A stretch of DNA of 64,000 bases from Roseovarius sp. EL26. Lineage in GTDB: Bacteria; Pseudomonadota; Alphaproteobacteria; Rhodobacterales; Rhodobacteraceae. Below are positions 53,605 through 61,430 of the stretch, piece after piece. Location: positions 793,606-857,605 of the forward strand of contig NZ_OUMZ01000007.1 of assembly GCF_900327775.1 (NCBI RefSeq). The letters are read 5' to 3'. The position numbers were made by a program, and so were the translations under genes. The notes under the pieces were generated by a model, which was not told where the DNA came from, searched no databases, and worked only from the letters and a program-made list of their open reading frames with translations. The stretch's first letter is position 1. Each line of letters starts with the position of its first letter.

Positions 53605-54378
53605 ATGACAGTGTCTGGAAAAACCGCAGTTGTGACCGGATCAAATTCAGGAATCGGTTTAGGTGTCGCACGAGAGTTGGCGCGAGCGGGTGCAAATGTT
53701 ATTCTAAACTCTTTTTCTGACCGAGAAGAAGATCATGCATTGGCAGCGCAGCTTGCCGATGAATTTGGCACGTCAGTGCGTTATATTCAGGCGGATATGT
53801 CGGATGGGGATCAATGTCGCGCATTGATCGAAAATGCGGGAGCTTGCGACATTCTGGTTAATAATGCAGGCATCCAACATGTCAGCCCGATTGATCAGTT
53901 CCCAGCTAACAAGTGGGACGCGATCATTGCGATCAATATGTCATCTGCGTTTCATACGACTGCGGCGGTTTTGCCAATGATGCGTGCGTCCGGTTGGGGC
54001 AGGGTGGTGAACATTGCATCGGCTCATGGATTAACGGCCAGCCCGTATAAGTCGGCCTATGTGGCAGCTAAGCATGGTGTTGTAGGCCTAACCAAAGTGA
54101 CGGCCCTGGAAACCGCGCAAGAACCGATCACTGCCAATGCGATCTGTCCAGGTTATGTGCTAACACCATTGGTTGAAGCGCAGATCCCTGACACGATGAA
54201 GGAATACGACATGAGCCGTGAGGATGTGATCAAGAACGTCATGTTACAGCGCCAACCTTCAAAAGAGTTTGCTACGGTGGAGCAGTTAGGTGGCACGGTG
54301 CAGTTTTTGTGCTCAGATGCGGCGGCACAAATAACCGGTACGACGATTAGCGTCGATGGAGGCTGGACGGCGCTCTAA
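53605..54378 (+). CDS. 3-hydroxybutyrate dehydrogenase (short-chain dehydrogenase)
   Basis: A 257-residue classical SDR. ATG 53605 follows a GAGAGGA site; an upstream in-frame ATG at 53566 is ignored. The cofactor loop is VVTGSNSGIGLGVARELARA, the NNAG motif is ILVNNAGIQHVSPIDQFPAN, and the catalytic Ser-Tyr-Lys set is VNIASAHGLTASPYKSAYVA then AKHG. The C-terminal QPSKEFATVEQLGGTVQFLC and ISVDGGWTAL match bacterial 3-hydroxybutyrate dehydrogenases. The enzyme oxidises 3-hydroxybutyrate to acetoacetate with NAD. A patatin-like lipase gene lies about 1 kb on, which fits polyhydroxybutyrate use. Confidence 0.92.
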   Translation: MTVSGKTAVVTGSNSGIGLGVARELARAGANVILNSFSDREEDHALAAQLADEFGTSVRYIQADMSDGDQCRALIENAGACDILVNNAGIQHVSPIDQFPANKWDAIIAINMSSAFHTTAAVLPMMRASGWGRVVNIASAHGLTASPYKSAYVAAKHGVVGLTKVTALETAQEPITANAICPGYVLTPLVEAQIPDTMKEYDMSREDVIKNVMLQRQPSKEFATVEQLGGTVQFLCSDAAAQITGTTISVDGGWTAL

Positions 54379-54409
54379 AAGGTTCTGATCACTGAGCAGA
54401 CCAACCAAA

Positions 54410-54427
54410 GCGGGGGGCACCCCCCGC
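54410..54427. terminator. GC-rich hairpin between converging genes
   Basis: GCGGGGG / CCCCCGC with a GCAC loop, no T tail. It lies 32 bases past the dehydrogenase stop and before the convergent crotonase stop. Weak evidence for termination. Confidence 0.4.
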
Positions 54428-54472
54428 ACCCTTACTGGTGTTTATGACTGCACCAAAAGTCGTGTTGTTGGG

Positions 54473-55267
54473 CTATTTAAAGTTGGGCGCGCGTTTTTGG
54501 AGATTGGCGAAGATGGCCTCCATCTGATTAGGGCTACCCAACAGCTCGGTTTGCAATTCTGCCTCAAGTCTTAGTGTTTCTACGGCTTGGGCGGTCCAGC
54601 TGTCGTTCATCAGGCGTTTGCCGCGGCGGATGGCATCAGGGTTTTTACTGCAAATCTGTTCAGCTATTGTGCGGGCCTTGGCCAGTGGATCATCCGTGAC
54701 ACGGGTAACAAGGCCAATTTCAGCGGCTTCGGTGGCTTCGACAATACGGCCGGTGAATATCAACTCTTTAGCAATGTCAGAACGAACCAGTCGGGGCAGC
54801 GTGCGGGTGATGCTCATATCCGGGATGATACCCCATTTTATCTCCATTACAGAAAGCCGTGTATTAGGGGCTGCAAGACGAATATCGGCGCCTAAAGCGA
54901 TCTGCGCCCCGGCGCCGAAAGTTGCCCCACGCAGAGCGGCGATTACCGGCACATCGATTTCCTGCCAGACATAGGCGGGCTTTTGGAAAGCGTTTGCGAC
55001 CTCGCCCTCAGGAACATCGAGAATGCGTGCGTTGATATCTTTTGGGGATAATGCGCCAGCAAAGAGGGATGTATCGATGCCTGAGCAGAAGTTGTCACCT
55101 GCGCCAGTTAGGATGATTGCGCGGACGCTGGGATCTTTGCGCAGCGCTTCGCCGATACGAGCCAAACCATCAAAGACCGACAGGTCAACGGCATTGTGTT
55201 TTTCTGGTCTGTTCAATGAGACTTCGGCGATGTGATTGTTACGTTCAAGGCGTACAGTATCTGTCAT
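54473..55267 (-). CDS. enoyl-CoA hydratase/crotonase family protein
   Basis: A 264-residue crotonase. It opens VRLERNNHIAEVSLNRPEKH then NAVDLSVFDGLARIGEALRK, has the oxyanion-hole strand AIILTGAGDNFCSGID, and the second one AALRGATFGAGAQIALGADI (GAGAQIALG). One of the two usual catalytic Glu residues sits at VMEIKWGIIP, a common pattern; the other position reads A or G, so the reaction may not be hydration. It is on the opposite strand between the SDR and patatin genes and looks inserted into that pair. Substrate is not known. Confidence 0.9.
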   Translation of the reverse strand: MTDTVRLERNNHIAEVSLNRPEKHNAVDLSVFDGLARIGEALRKDPSVRAIILTGAGDNFCSGIDTSLFAGALSPKDINARILDVPEGEVANAFQKPAYVWQEIDVPVIAALRGATFGAGAQIALGADIRLAAPNTRLSVMEIKWGIIPDMSITRTLPRLVRSDIAKELIFTGRIVEATEAAEIGLVTRVTDDPLAKARTIAEQICSKNPDAIRRGKRLMNDSWTAQAVETLRLEAELQTELLGSPNQMEAIFANLQKRAPNFK

Positions 55268-55430
55268 GGAACCTCCTGTCGTTGATAAGTATCACAGCGG
55301 TTTGGTTGGAAAGAAAGACACTTGATACGGTATCGTCGCGTCACACTAATTGCGTCAGTCAGGCGACTGGTTGGCTTTTGTACTGGGTTTGGATTAACTG
55401 CATATCGACAATGGCGCATCGGAGACAAAG

Positions 55431-56444
55431 ATGAAACGCATCAATCTTGCCCTGCAGGGTGGCGGGGCCCACGGCGCATTTACATGGGGTGTGTTAGACC
55501 GGCTTCTTGAAGAAGATGACATCGAGATTGCTGCAATCTCGGGCACCTCAGCCGGGGCAATGAATGGCGCGGCGTTGAAGTCAGGATTGATTACTGACGG
55601 ACGTAGTGGTGCGCGCGCGTGTCTCGATTGGTTTTGGGAGCAAATGGGGGCAACAGGTGATTTGCGCCTGCCAGATTGGATGGCTCAAGGCACGCCATGG
55701 TCAAATATGGTAAACCAGATGGCAGAGCTGTCGCCAGCTTATTTGATGGGAGAGGCGATGCGGCAAGTCGTATCGCCTTATGCCTATGGGCCGTTTTATC
55801 AAAACCCGTTGGAACGTATTGTACGTCAGTTTGAATACGGTCAGGTTTGCGCCGGTGATGGTCCGCAGCTGTTTGTTGGCGCCACCAATGTGCACAGCGG
55901 CAAGATCCGGATTTTTAAAGGCAATGAGATTACGCCAGAGGCTTTGCTGGCCTCGGCCTGCCTGCCGACGATGTTTCAGGCTGTGGAAATTGATGATGAA
56001 CACTATTGGGATGGTGGTTATGCGGGCAATCCGGCGTTGTTTCCGCTCTTTGCCAAGGACCTGCCTGATGACATCATGATCATCAACATCAATCCGTTAG
56101 AACGCCCTGAGGTGCCCAAAAGCCCGCAAGACATTCAAAACCGGATCAATGAGATCAGCTTCAATTCATCCCTGTTACGGGAATTGCGCGCGATTGATTT
56201 TGTGCAACGACTGCTGGATCAGGACGCGATGGAGCAGGGCGCGATGAAACGGGTCAATGTGCATATGATCGCAGATGATGACTTGATGCGTAATCTGTCA
56301 GTGGCTACCAAGTTGCTACCAACACCCAATTTGTTACATCAATTGAAAGAAGCCGGTCGCGCAGCGGCGGATGTTTTTTTGGATCAGCACAGTGATGACC
56401 TGAACCAAAGAAGCAGCACTGATTTAGAAGAGATGTTTGCTTAA
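55431..56444 (+). CDS. patatin-like phospholipase
   Basis: A 337-residue lipid acyl hydrolase. The oxyanion loop is LALQGGGAHGAFTWG, the nucleophile elbow is AISGTSAGAMNG with Ser40, and the dyad Asp is in YWDGGYAGNPALFP (DGG). The remainder is helical, ending LNQRSSTDLEEMFA. Cytosolic patatins of this size in alphaproteobacteria include intracellular polyhydroxyalkanoate and phospholipid hydrolases; the SDR neighbour supports a role in storage-lipid use. It converges with and overlaps the DUF502 gene by four bases. Confidence 0.92.
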   Translation: MKRINLALQGGGAHGAFTWGVLDRLLEEDDIEIAAISGTSAGAMNGAALKSGLITDGRSGARACLDWFWEQMGATGDLRLPDWMAQGTPWSNMVNQMAELSPAYLMGEAMRQVVSPYAYGPFYQNPLERIVRQFEYGQVCAGDGPQLFVGATNVHSGKIRIFKGNEITPEALLASACLPTMFQAVEIDDEHYWDGGYAGNPALFPLFAKDLPDDIMIININPLERPEVPKSPQDIQNRINEISFNSSLLRELRAIDFVQRLLDQDAMEQGAMKRVNVHMIADDDLMRNLSVATKLLPTPNLLHQLKEAGRAAADVFLDQHSDDLNQRSSTDLEEMFA

Positions 56445-57127
56445 TCGTCTTCTTCTGGGGTGGGCAGGTTTTGATCGGGGTAGACCAGCCCGGCCGAGAT
56501 TACCAGTTTCGCGGCTTCTTCGACACTCATGTCCAGTTCGATCACGTCTTCCTTGGGGAAGAACAACAAGAATCCTGACGTTGGGTTTGGCGTTGTTGGC
56601 ACAAAGATCGACAACAACTCACCGCTGATTTCTGCACGTTGACTAACCTCACCCTTGGCTGTCGTTGAAATAAAGCCGATCGCCCAAATACCTTTGCGGG
56701 GGTATTGGATCAGGCAAGCCTTTTCAAAACTGCGGTCGCTTTGATTGAAAACCGTCTCGGCGATCTGTTTGACGCCAGAATAGATTGACCGGACCACGGG
56801 CATTCGACTTACCAATGATTCAGCATAGGCAATCAGGGATCGGCCAATCAGACCTTTGGCAATCCATCCAATGAAGATTGTGAACAGTAAGAAGATGATA
56901 ATGCCAAGGCCGCGTAGATTAATGCCGATATATTGCTCGAGCCGGAAGTTGTAGGGAATGAGCGGCAAAACAAAGCCATCAAACCAACCGATGATGGACC
57001 AGAGAAGCCAGACCGTGAGGGCCACTGGGGCGATAACGACGATACCGGTCAAAAAGCTAGAGCGCAGACGCGCAAACAGGCCCGGTTGGCGTGGTTTAGG
57101 AGGTTCTTCGTCAAACGGAGTATTCAT
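56441..57127 (-). CDS. DUF502 family membrane protein
   Basis: A 228-residue protein with two hydrophobic segments: LTGIVVIAPVALTVWLLWSI near residue 35 and LRGLGIIIFLLFTIFIGWIA near residue 80. Family landmarks are RMPVVRSIYSGVKQIAETVF, FEKACLIQYPRKGIWAIGFI, and SIFVPTTPNPTSGFLLFFPK, ending in a DMSVEEAAKLVISAG helix. No function is established. It likely sits in the inner membrane with the C-terminal domain in the cytoplasm. It overlaps the patatin gene by four bases at the 3' end, tail to tail. Confidence 0.92.
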   Translation of the reverse strand: MNTPFDEEPPKPRQPGLFARLRSSFLTGIVVIAPVALTVWLLWSIIGWFDGFVLPLIPYNFRLEQYIGINLRGLGIIIFLLFTIFIGWIAKGLIGRSLIAYAESLVSRMPVVRSIYSGVKQIAETVFNQSDRSFEKACLIQYPRKGIWAIGFISTTAKGEVSQRAEISGELLSIFVPTTPNPTSGFLLFFPKEDVIELDMSVEEAAKLVISAGLVYPDQNLPTPEEDD

Positions 57128-57409
57128 GGGGCCCCGGGCGTTAATCTTTTTTGCTATGTAAGCAGAAAGTTACTTTGCGACAATGGGTATAAAGAAAGAG
57201 GATAAGCATTCTGCGCTTTTTACGGTTGAACGTATGATAGCTTTGACCACGAAATCCATTTTGGATCTATATCAGCGTTCAAACAAAACCTGCTAGATTC
57301 TGATGGCTCAGAGCTCGCGGCAAATCTTATCAATGCAAGCAAACAACTAACTGTGTTATTTCGACATATCGTTTTGGTGCTCTAGGTGGGTCACAAGTTT
57401 TAGTGAAAA

Positions 57410-58048
57410 TCAATACTCTGGGTTTTCTATCCATGGCTGATAGACCTGTTGGACACTCGTTCTCTGCAGAACTTTATCAGCGATGCGCTTGGCATTGGGA
57501 AACTCAGAGATGTCCGGATGCCCCTTAGCCGGTCGCAACCAAGTGGTCAGCATAAAGAGGTAGATATCGGCCGCGCTGAACTGGCTGCCGAGCACCCATT
57601 CGTTATCCGAAATTTGATTATCAATGACTGTCCAAGTTTCCCTCAGCCGGCGGTTGCCTCGCCGCTGAGCACTTGGTTCGTCGGTCAACGTGTCAACAAA
57701 GCGATCTGGGTAATAAGTAAGTTGAAAAGCGTTTTGGACAGAATTCGAAAAATAGACCAGCGTCTGCAGAAATGTCGCGCGCGACGGATCGTCGACGGCT
57801 GGTGCTAGCCGTGCTTCGGGATGCTTGTCGCACAGAAACACCGTAATCGCGGCACATTCATACATCGCGCCATCATCCCACGACAAAACTGGAACCCAGC
57901 CGTTGGGATTGACTGCCAGCTGTTCTGGTGGGCGTGGCGTAGCCATGTCCACTGTCGTCTGAATTAGCTCGTAAGGCTCACCGATCTCTTCCAGCAGAAC
58001 TCGAATTCCCATCGAGGCACTTTTTAAAGCATAGAACAGTTTATACAT
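57410..58048 (-). CDS. glutathione S-transferase family protein
   Basis: A 212-residue cytosolic GST. The thioredoxin-like N-domain has MYKLFYALKSASMGIRVLLE then EIGEPYELIQ, and NPNGWVPVLSWDDGAMYECA with the glutathione-contact Val-Pro and Glu-Cys in place of the usual Glu-Ser. The C-domain is all-helical (FLQTLVYFSNSVQNAFQLTY). A Ser (residue 9 or 11) is the likely catalytic residue, as in beta/theta classes. It stands alone; about 280 bases to the next minus-strand gene hold only a weak 37-codon frame that I do not accept. Confidence 0.9.
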   Translation of the reverse strand: MYKLFYALKSASMGIRVLLEEIGEPYELIQTTVDMATPRPPEQLAVNPNGWVPVLSWDDGAMYECAAITVFLCDKHPEARLAPAVDDPSRATFLQTLVYFSNSVQNAFQLTYYPDRFVDTLTDEPSAQRRGNRRLRETWTVIDNQISDNEWVLGSQFSAADIYLFMLTTWLRPAKGHPDISEFPNAKRIADKVLQRTSVQQVYQPWIENPEY

Positions 58049-58267
58049 GCCGTTGGCCTCCTAATACGTCCGGGCTTCTATATGCAGCCCCATATGAAGT
58101 GACACTTTCAGGAAACTTTGGTTCGGTCAATTGTCTCGCTGAGACGTTCAGCAATCAACGAACTCATTTGTAGAGGCTTGGAATTTTGATACGTAGAGCA
58201 ACGATTCAGAAAGAGATGCACCACTCACCATATTTTCGTTCTTGTAATAATCTAATGTCATCTGGGC
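58049..58267. other. gene-free stretch upstream of the rpsB promoter
   Basis: Between the GST start and the rpsB promoter, about 220 bases hold no frame of merit. It is A/T-rich (for instance CTTGTAATAATCTAATG) and may carry the GST promoter. Confidence 0.4.
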
Positions 58268-58296
58268 TTGCGCATAACAAAACATGCGTCTATACG
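58268..58296 (+). promoter_or_regulatory. rpsB: candidate promoter of rpsB-tsf
   Basis: TTGCGC, 17 bases, TATACG. It gives a transcript start near 58303 and a leader of about 110 bases, long enough for ribosomal-protein feedback control. The leader is GC-rich and has short hairpins such as GGGG...CCC near 58330. Confidence 0.6.
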
Positions 58297-58414
58297 CGCG
58301 CTATTAATTCGCAGGCATGGGCGGGCCGTCGGGGGAGAAATCCCTGAATGTCCACCGGTTGAAGCATCCGCTTCTCATCCCGTGCCGAGGCGTAAACCGG
58401 AAAGGATAAAGAAC

Positions 58415-59203
58415 ATGGCTCTTCCTGAGTTCACCATGCGTCAGCTGCTTGAAGCGGGCGTTCACTTTGGTCACCAAACACAGCGCTGGAATCCCCGTAT
58501 GGGCGAGTTCATCTATGGCTCGCGCAATGGCATCCACATCATGGACCTGACACAGACAGCCCCAATGCTGGACGTTGCCCTGAATGCTATCCGTGAAACC
58601 GTTGCTAAAGGCGGTCGTCTGCTGTTCGTTGGGACCAAGCGTCAGGCTGCGACACCAGTTGCGGATGCGGCTGAGAAATGCGCACAATATTACATGAACC
58701 ACCGTTGGTTGGGCGGCACGCTGACAAACTGGCAGACCGTTTCCAAATCGATCCAGCGTCTGAAGCAAATCGATGAGCAGCTGACCGAAGGCGCCGACGG
58801 CCTGACCAAGAAAGAGCGTCTGGGCATCGAGCGCGACCAAGAGAAGCTGCAAGCGTCTCTGGGTGGGATCCGCGAAATGGGCGGCGTGCCTGACATGCTG
58901 TTCGTCATCGACGTGAAAAAAGAAGCACTGGCCATCGCCGAAGCCAACAAATTGGGTATTCCAGTTGTTGCGATCGTCGACACCAACTGCTCGCCTGATG
59001 GGATCGATTACATCATCCCTGGCAACGACGATGCGGCACGTGCGATTGCATTGTACACAGATCTGGTATCACGCGCTGCTCTGGACGGCATGACCGCTCA
59101 GATGGGTGCGGCTGGTGTTGATCTGGGTGCTTTGGAAGAAGCCCCAGCTGAAGAAGCCATCGCAGAAGAAGCCCCTGCTGAAGCAGCTGCTGCAGAAAGC
59201 TAA
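58415..59203 (+). CDS. rpsB: 30S ribosomal protein S2
   Basis: A 262-residue protein. ATG 58415 is preceded by AAAGGA and starts [20 protein letters not shown], the universal opening; an in-frame start at 58268 would lie over the promoter. Later marks are [77 protein letters not shown], and [19 protein letters not shown]. An Ala/Glu-rich tail of about 25 residues is usual in alphaproteobacteria. tsf follows after 75 bases with a hairpin between. Confidence 0.98.
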   Translation: MALPEFTMRQLLEAGVHFGHQTQRWNPRMGEFIYGSRNGIHIMDLTQTAPMLDVALNAIRETVAKGGRLLFVGTKRQAATPVADAAEKCAQYYMNHRWLGGTLTNWQTVSKSIQRLKQIDEQLTEGADGLTKKERLGIERDQEKLQASLGGIREMGGVPDMLFVIDVKKEALAIAEANKLGIPVVAIVDTNCSPDGIDYIIPGNDDAARAIALYTDLVSRAALDGMTAQMGAAGVDLGALEEAPAEEAIAEEAPAEAAAAES

Positions 59204-59225
59204 ATTGCTTTCACGCGATTGATAC

Positions 59226-59248
59226 GGGCGGCAGTCTAAATGCCGCCC
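59226..59248 (+). terminator. hairpin between rpsB and tsf
   Basis: GGGCGGCA / TGCCGCCC with a seven-base loop, followed after ten bases by T7. It may set the rpsB:tsf ratio by partial termination or end protection. Confidence 0.5.
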
Positions 59249-59278
59249 ACGACCCACGTTTTTTTAAGGAGAACCAAG

Positions 59279-60154
59279 ATGGCGATTACAGCTGCAATGG
59301 TTAAAGAACTGCGCGACAGCACTGGCGCAGGCATGATGGATGCGAAAAAAGCGCTGACCGAAAACGATGGCGACATGGAAGCGGCTGTTGATTGGCTGCG
59401 TACCAAAGGTCTGGCGAAAGCGGCCAAAAAGTCTGGCCGTACAGCGGCCGAAGGTCTGGTTGCGGTCAAAGTTGACGGTGGCAAAGGCGTTGCTGTTGAA
59501 GTGAACTCGGAAACTGATTTCGTTGCGAAAAACGCTGACTTCCAGAACATGGTGTCATCAGTCGCAACTGCTGCCCTTGGCACGTCTGACATTGATGGGC
59601 TGAAGGCTGCGGATCTGGACGGCAAAACTGTCGAAGAAACCATCACCGCAAAAGTTGCCACCATCGGTGAAAACATGTCCGTGCGCCGCATGGCGACGCT
59701 GGAAGGCGAAACCGTTGTGGCCTATGTGCACAACGCAGCCGCTGCCGGCATGGGCAAAATCGGTGTTCTAGTTGCGCTGAAAGGCGGCGACGAGGCATTT
59801 GGTAAGCAAGTTGCAATGCACATTGCAGCAACAAACCCTGCCGCGCTGAACGAGGCCGAACTGGACCAAGCTGTTGTTGAAAAAGAAAAGCAGGTTCAAA
59901 TCGATATCGCACGCGAGTCTGGCAAGCCTGAGAACATCATCGAGAACATGATCAAAGGCCGCATGAAGAAATTCATGGCTGAGATCACTCTGGTGAACCA
60001 ACAGTTCGTCATCAACCCAGACCTGACCGTTGAAGCGGCTGCCAAAGACGTTGGCGCAGAAATCACCGGTTACGTGCGTTTGGAAGTTGGTGAAGGCATC
60101 GAAGTGGTCAAAGAAGACTTCGCCGCTGAGGTTGCCAAAGCGGCCCAAGGCTAA
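59279..60154 (+). CDS. tsf: translation elongation factor Ts
   Basis: A 291-residue guanine-nucleotide exchange factor for EF-Tu. ATG 59279 follows AAGGAG. The start is [20 protein letters not shown] then [20 protein letters not shown], and later [36 protein letters not shown] with the TDFVA contact motif, and [13 protein letters not shown]. The dimer and core domains are complete (EFTS length is about 280-300). It ends in a clear terminator. Confidence 0.98.
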   Translation: MAITAAMVKELRDSTGAGMMDAKKALTENDGDMEAAVDWLRTKGLAKAAKKSGRTAAEGLVAVKVDGGKGVAVEVNSETDFVAKNADFQNMVSSVATAALGTSDIDGLKAADLDGKTVEETITAKVATIGENMSVRRMATLEGETVVAYVHNAAAAGMGKIGVLVALKGGDEAFGKQVAMHIAATNPAALNEAELDQAVVEKEKQVQIDIARESGKPENIIENMIKGRMKKFMAEITLVNQQFVINPDLTVEAAAKDVGAEITGYVRLEVGEGIEVVKEDFAAEVAKAAQG

Positions 60155-60178
60155 GCTTACGCTTTCTTGCTAAGATTT

Positions 60179-60203
60179 AAGGGCACCTCTCGGTGCCCTT
60201 TTT
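60179..60203 (+). terminator. intrinsic terminator of rpsB-tsf
   Basis: AAGGGCACC / GGTGCCCTT with a TCTC loop, followed by TTT and a T-rich stretch. Confidence 0.88.
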
Positions 60204-60543
60204 CATTTTGATCATCCGCCGGGCCACGTATGAGTTGGTAAGTCTACAAGGTATCAATTTGATTGATGTGCACCAATGTCGGCAATGCGCAGATAGTGCA
60301 CTTTGCAATATTTGCCCAGTGCGTCAAAGCCGTCATTGGATATGGACGCGGCCAATGACCGGATCGAGCCCACTTTTCCTTTTTTGCAGCGCGACGAATG
60401 TCCGCTTTGAGTATTTGGCCCTAAACCTTTGGCCTAGGCCCTTTGGATTCTACCGAAAGTCCAATCCCTCATTGCTCCGAGAACACTCAAATCAAGGCAA
60501 CCGCAATGTTGCGGCATGAAACTCCTTGGAAAGAGAATTTAAG
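60204..60543. other. gene-free 340-bp stretch after tsf
   Basis: No credible gene. A 108-codon plus-strand frame begins inside the terminator and has no ribosome site or family pattern. There is a perfect ten-base palindrome GGCCTAGGCC near 60433 within TTTGGCCTAGGCCCTTTGG. This probably holds the promoter of the PepSY operon. Confidence 0.4.
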
Positions 60544-60852
60544 ATGATCAAACACGGAAAAACATTACTGCTGGCTGCACTTCTTCTACCTGGGGCCGCA
60601 TTGGCCCAGTTCAGCGTCGGTGACGACATCGGGACAACGGAAACAGAAGTTCGTGCGGCGCTTGAGGCCCAAGGTTATGTCGTCTCGGAGATCGAGATCG
60701 AGATCGAAGACGGTAACATCGAGGCAGATGCGGTTAAGGCCGGGCAGTCTTTTGAAATCGAAGTCTCCACAGAAACAGGTCTGGTACTGGCTTTCTATGA
60801 AGACGATGACGACGGCATGGACGACGATGATGAAGGTGACAACGACGACTAA
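60544..60852 (+). CDS. PepSY-domain exported protein with acidic tail
   Basis: A 102-residue protein with a signal peptide (KTLLLAALLLPGAALAQ, cut near residue 21). The rest is one PepSY-like unit: TETEVRAALEAQGYVVSEIE, FEIEVSTETGLVLAF. The tail has 12 Asp or Glu in 17 residues (EDDDDGMDDDDEGDNDD), likely to bind Ca2+ or another cation. ATG 60544 follows GGAAAGAG. PepSY domains often inhibit or modulate neighbouring enzymes, or sense ions. Two genes for a LuxR-type regulator and a ferric-reductase-like enzyme follow within 60 and 10 bases, which suggests one operon. Confidence 0.85.
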   Translation: MIKHGKTLLLAALLLPGAALAQFSVGDDIGTTETEVRAALEAQGYVVSEIEIEIEDGNIEADAVKAGQSFEIEVSTETGLVLAFYEDDDDGMDDDDEGDNDD

Positions 60853-60911
60853 ACATCTTGCGGTGCGTTCTATAGAAAGGGCGCACCGTATTAAATCTTG
60901 AAAGATAAAAC

Positions 60912-61421
60912 ATGTCTCGCTCTGCCGTTTTGTGGTCTCTATTTACGCTTCAGGCCTTTTGCTGTGCGTATTTTCTGTTGGACATGACATGGGACCTGCT
61001 TTGGCCCACGGGACCAAATAGAATTGCGGATAGCGATACTCTTGAAGCGCTTGTAACGGTTGCATTGTTCATCGGGTTGATCTTCACCGGCTCCGAGTTG
61101 CGGCACCTCCTGACTCGCCAAGACCAGTTGGACGATCAAATCAAAATCGCCTCAGGGGCATTCAACGAAGTGATGGAAGCGCGTTTTGAGACGTGGTCTT
61201 TGACTGCCGCAGAGCGCGAGGTCGCTATATTGGCGATAAAGGGATTTTCCATAGCCGAGATCGCGGACTTGCGCGAAACTAAACAGGGTACGATTAAAGC
61301 TCAATGTGCCTCCGTCTACAAAAAAGCAGATGTCACAGGTCGCTTGCAATTATTGAGCCTATTCCTCGATGATCTAATGTCAGATGATTTGATAAAAACC
61401 GCACAGCAAGCGGCCAAGTGA
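60912..61421 (+). CDS. membrane-anchored LuxR-type regulator without a receiver
   Basis: A 169-residue protein. Two hydrophobic helices come first (VLWSLFTLQAFCCAYFLLDM and LEALVTVALFIGLIFTGSEL), then a short helical linker (LTRQDQLDDQIKIASGAF), and a GerE-type helix-turn-helix: WSLTAAEREVAILAIKGFSI, AEIADLRETKQGTIKAQCAS. There is no receiver and no autoinducer domain, so the signal probably comes through the membrane part. The next gene, a ferric-reductase-like flavoprotein, begins ten bases later; the PepSY gene is 59 bases before. Role is inferred to be in redox or metal sensing. Confidence 0.85.
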   Translation: MSRSAVLWSLFTLQAFCCAYFLLDMTWDLLWPTGPNRIADSDTLEALVTVALFIGLIFTGSELRHLLTRQDQLDDQIKIASGAFNEVMEARFETWSLTAAEREVAILAIKGFSIAEIADLRETKQGTIKAQCASVYKKADVTGRLQLLSLFLDDLMSDDLIKTAQQAAK

Positions 61422-61430
61422 GGACCCAAC

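Noticed and set aside
57184..57297. 37-codon frame between the DUF502 and GST genes
   Set aside because: No ribosome site and no sign of a real protein; too short to support.
60193..60519. 108-codon frame between tsf and the PepSY gene
   Set aside because: It begins in the terminator loop and tail, lacks a ribosome site and resembles nothing known.
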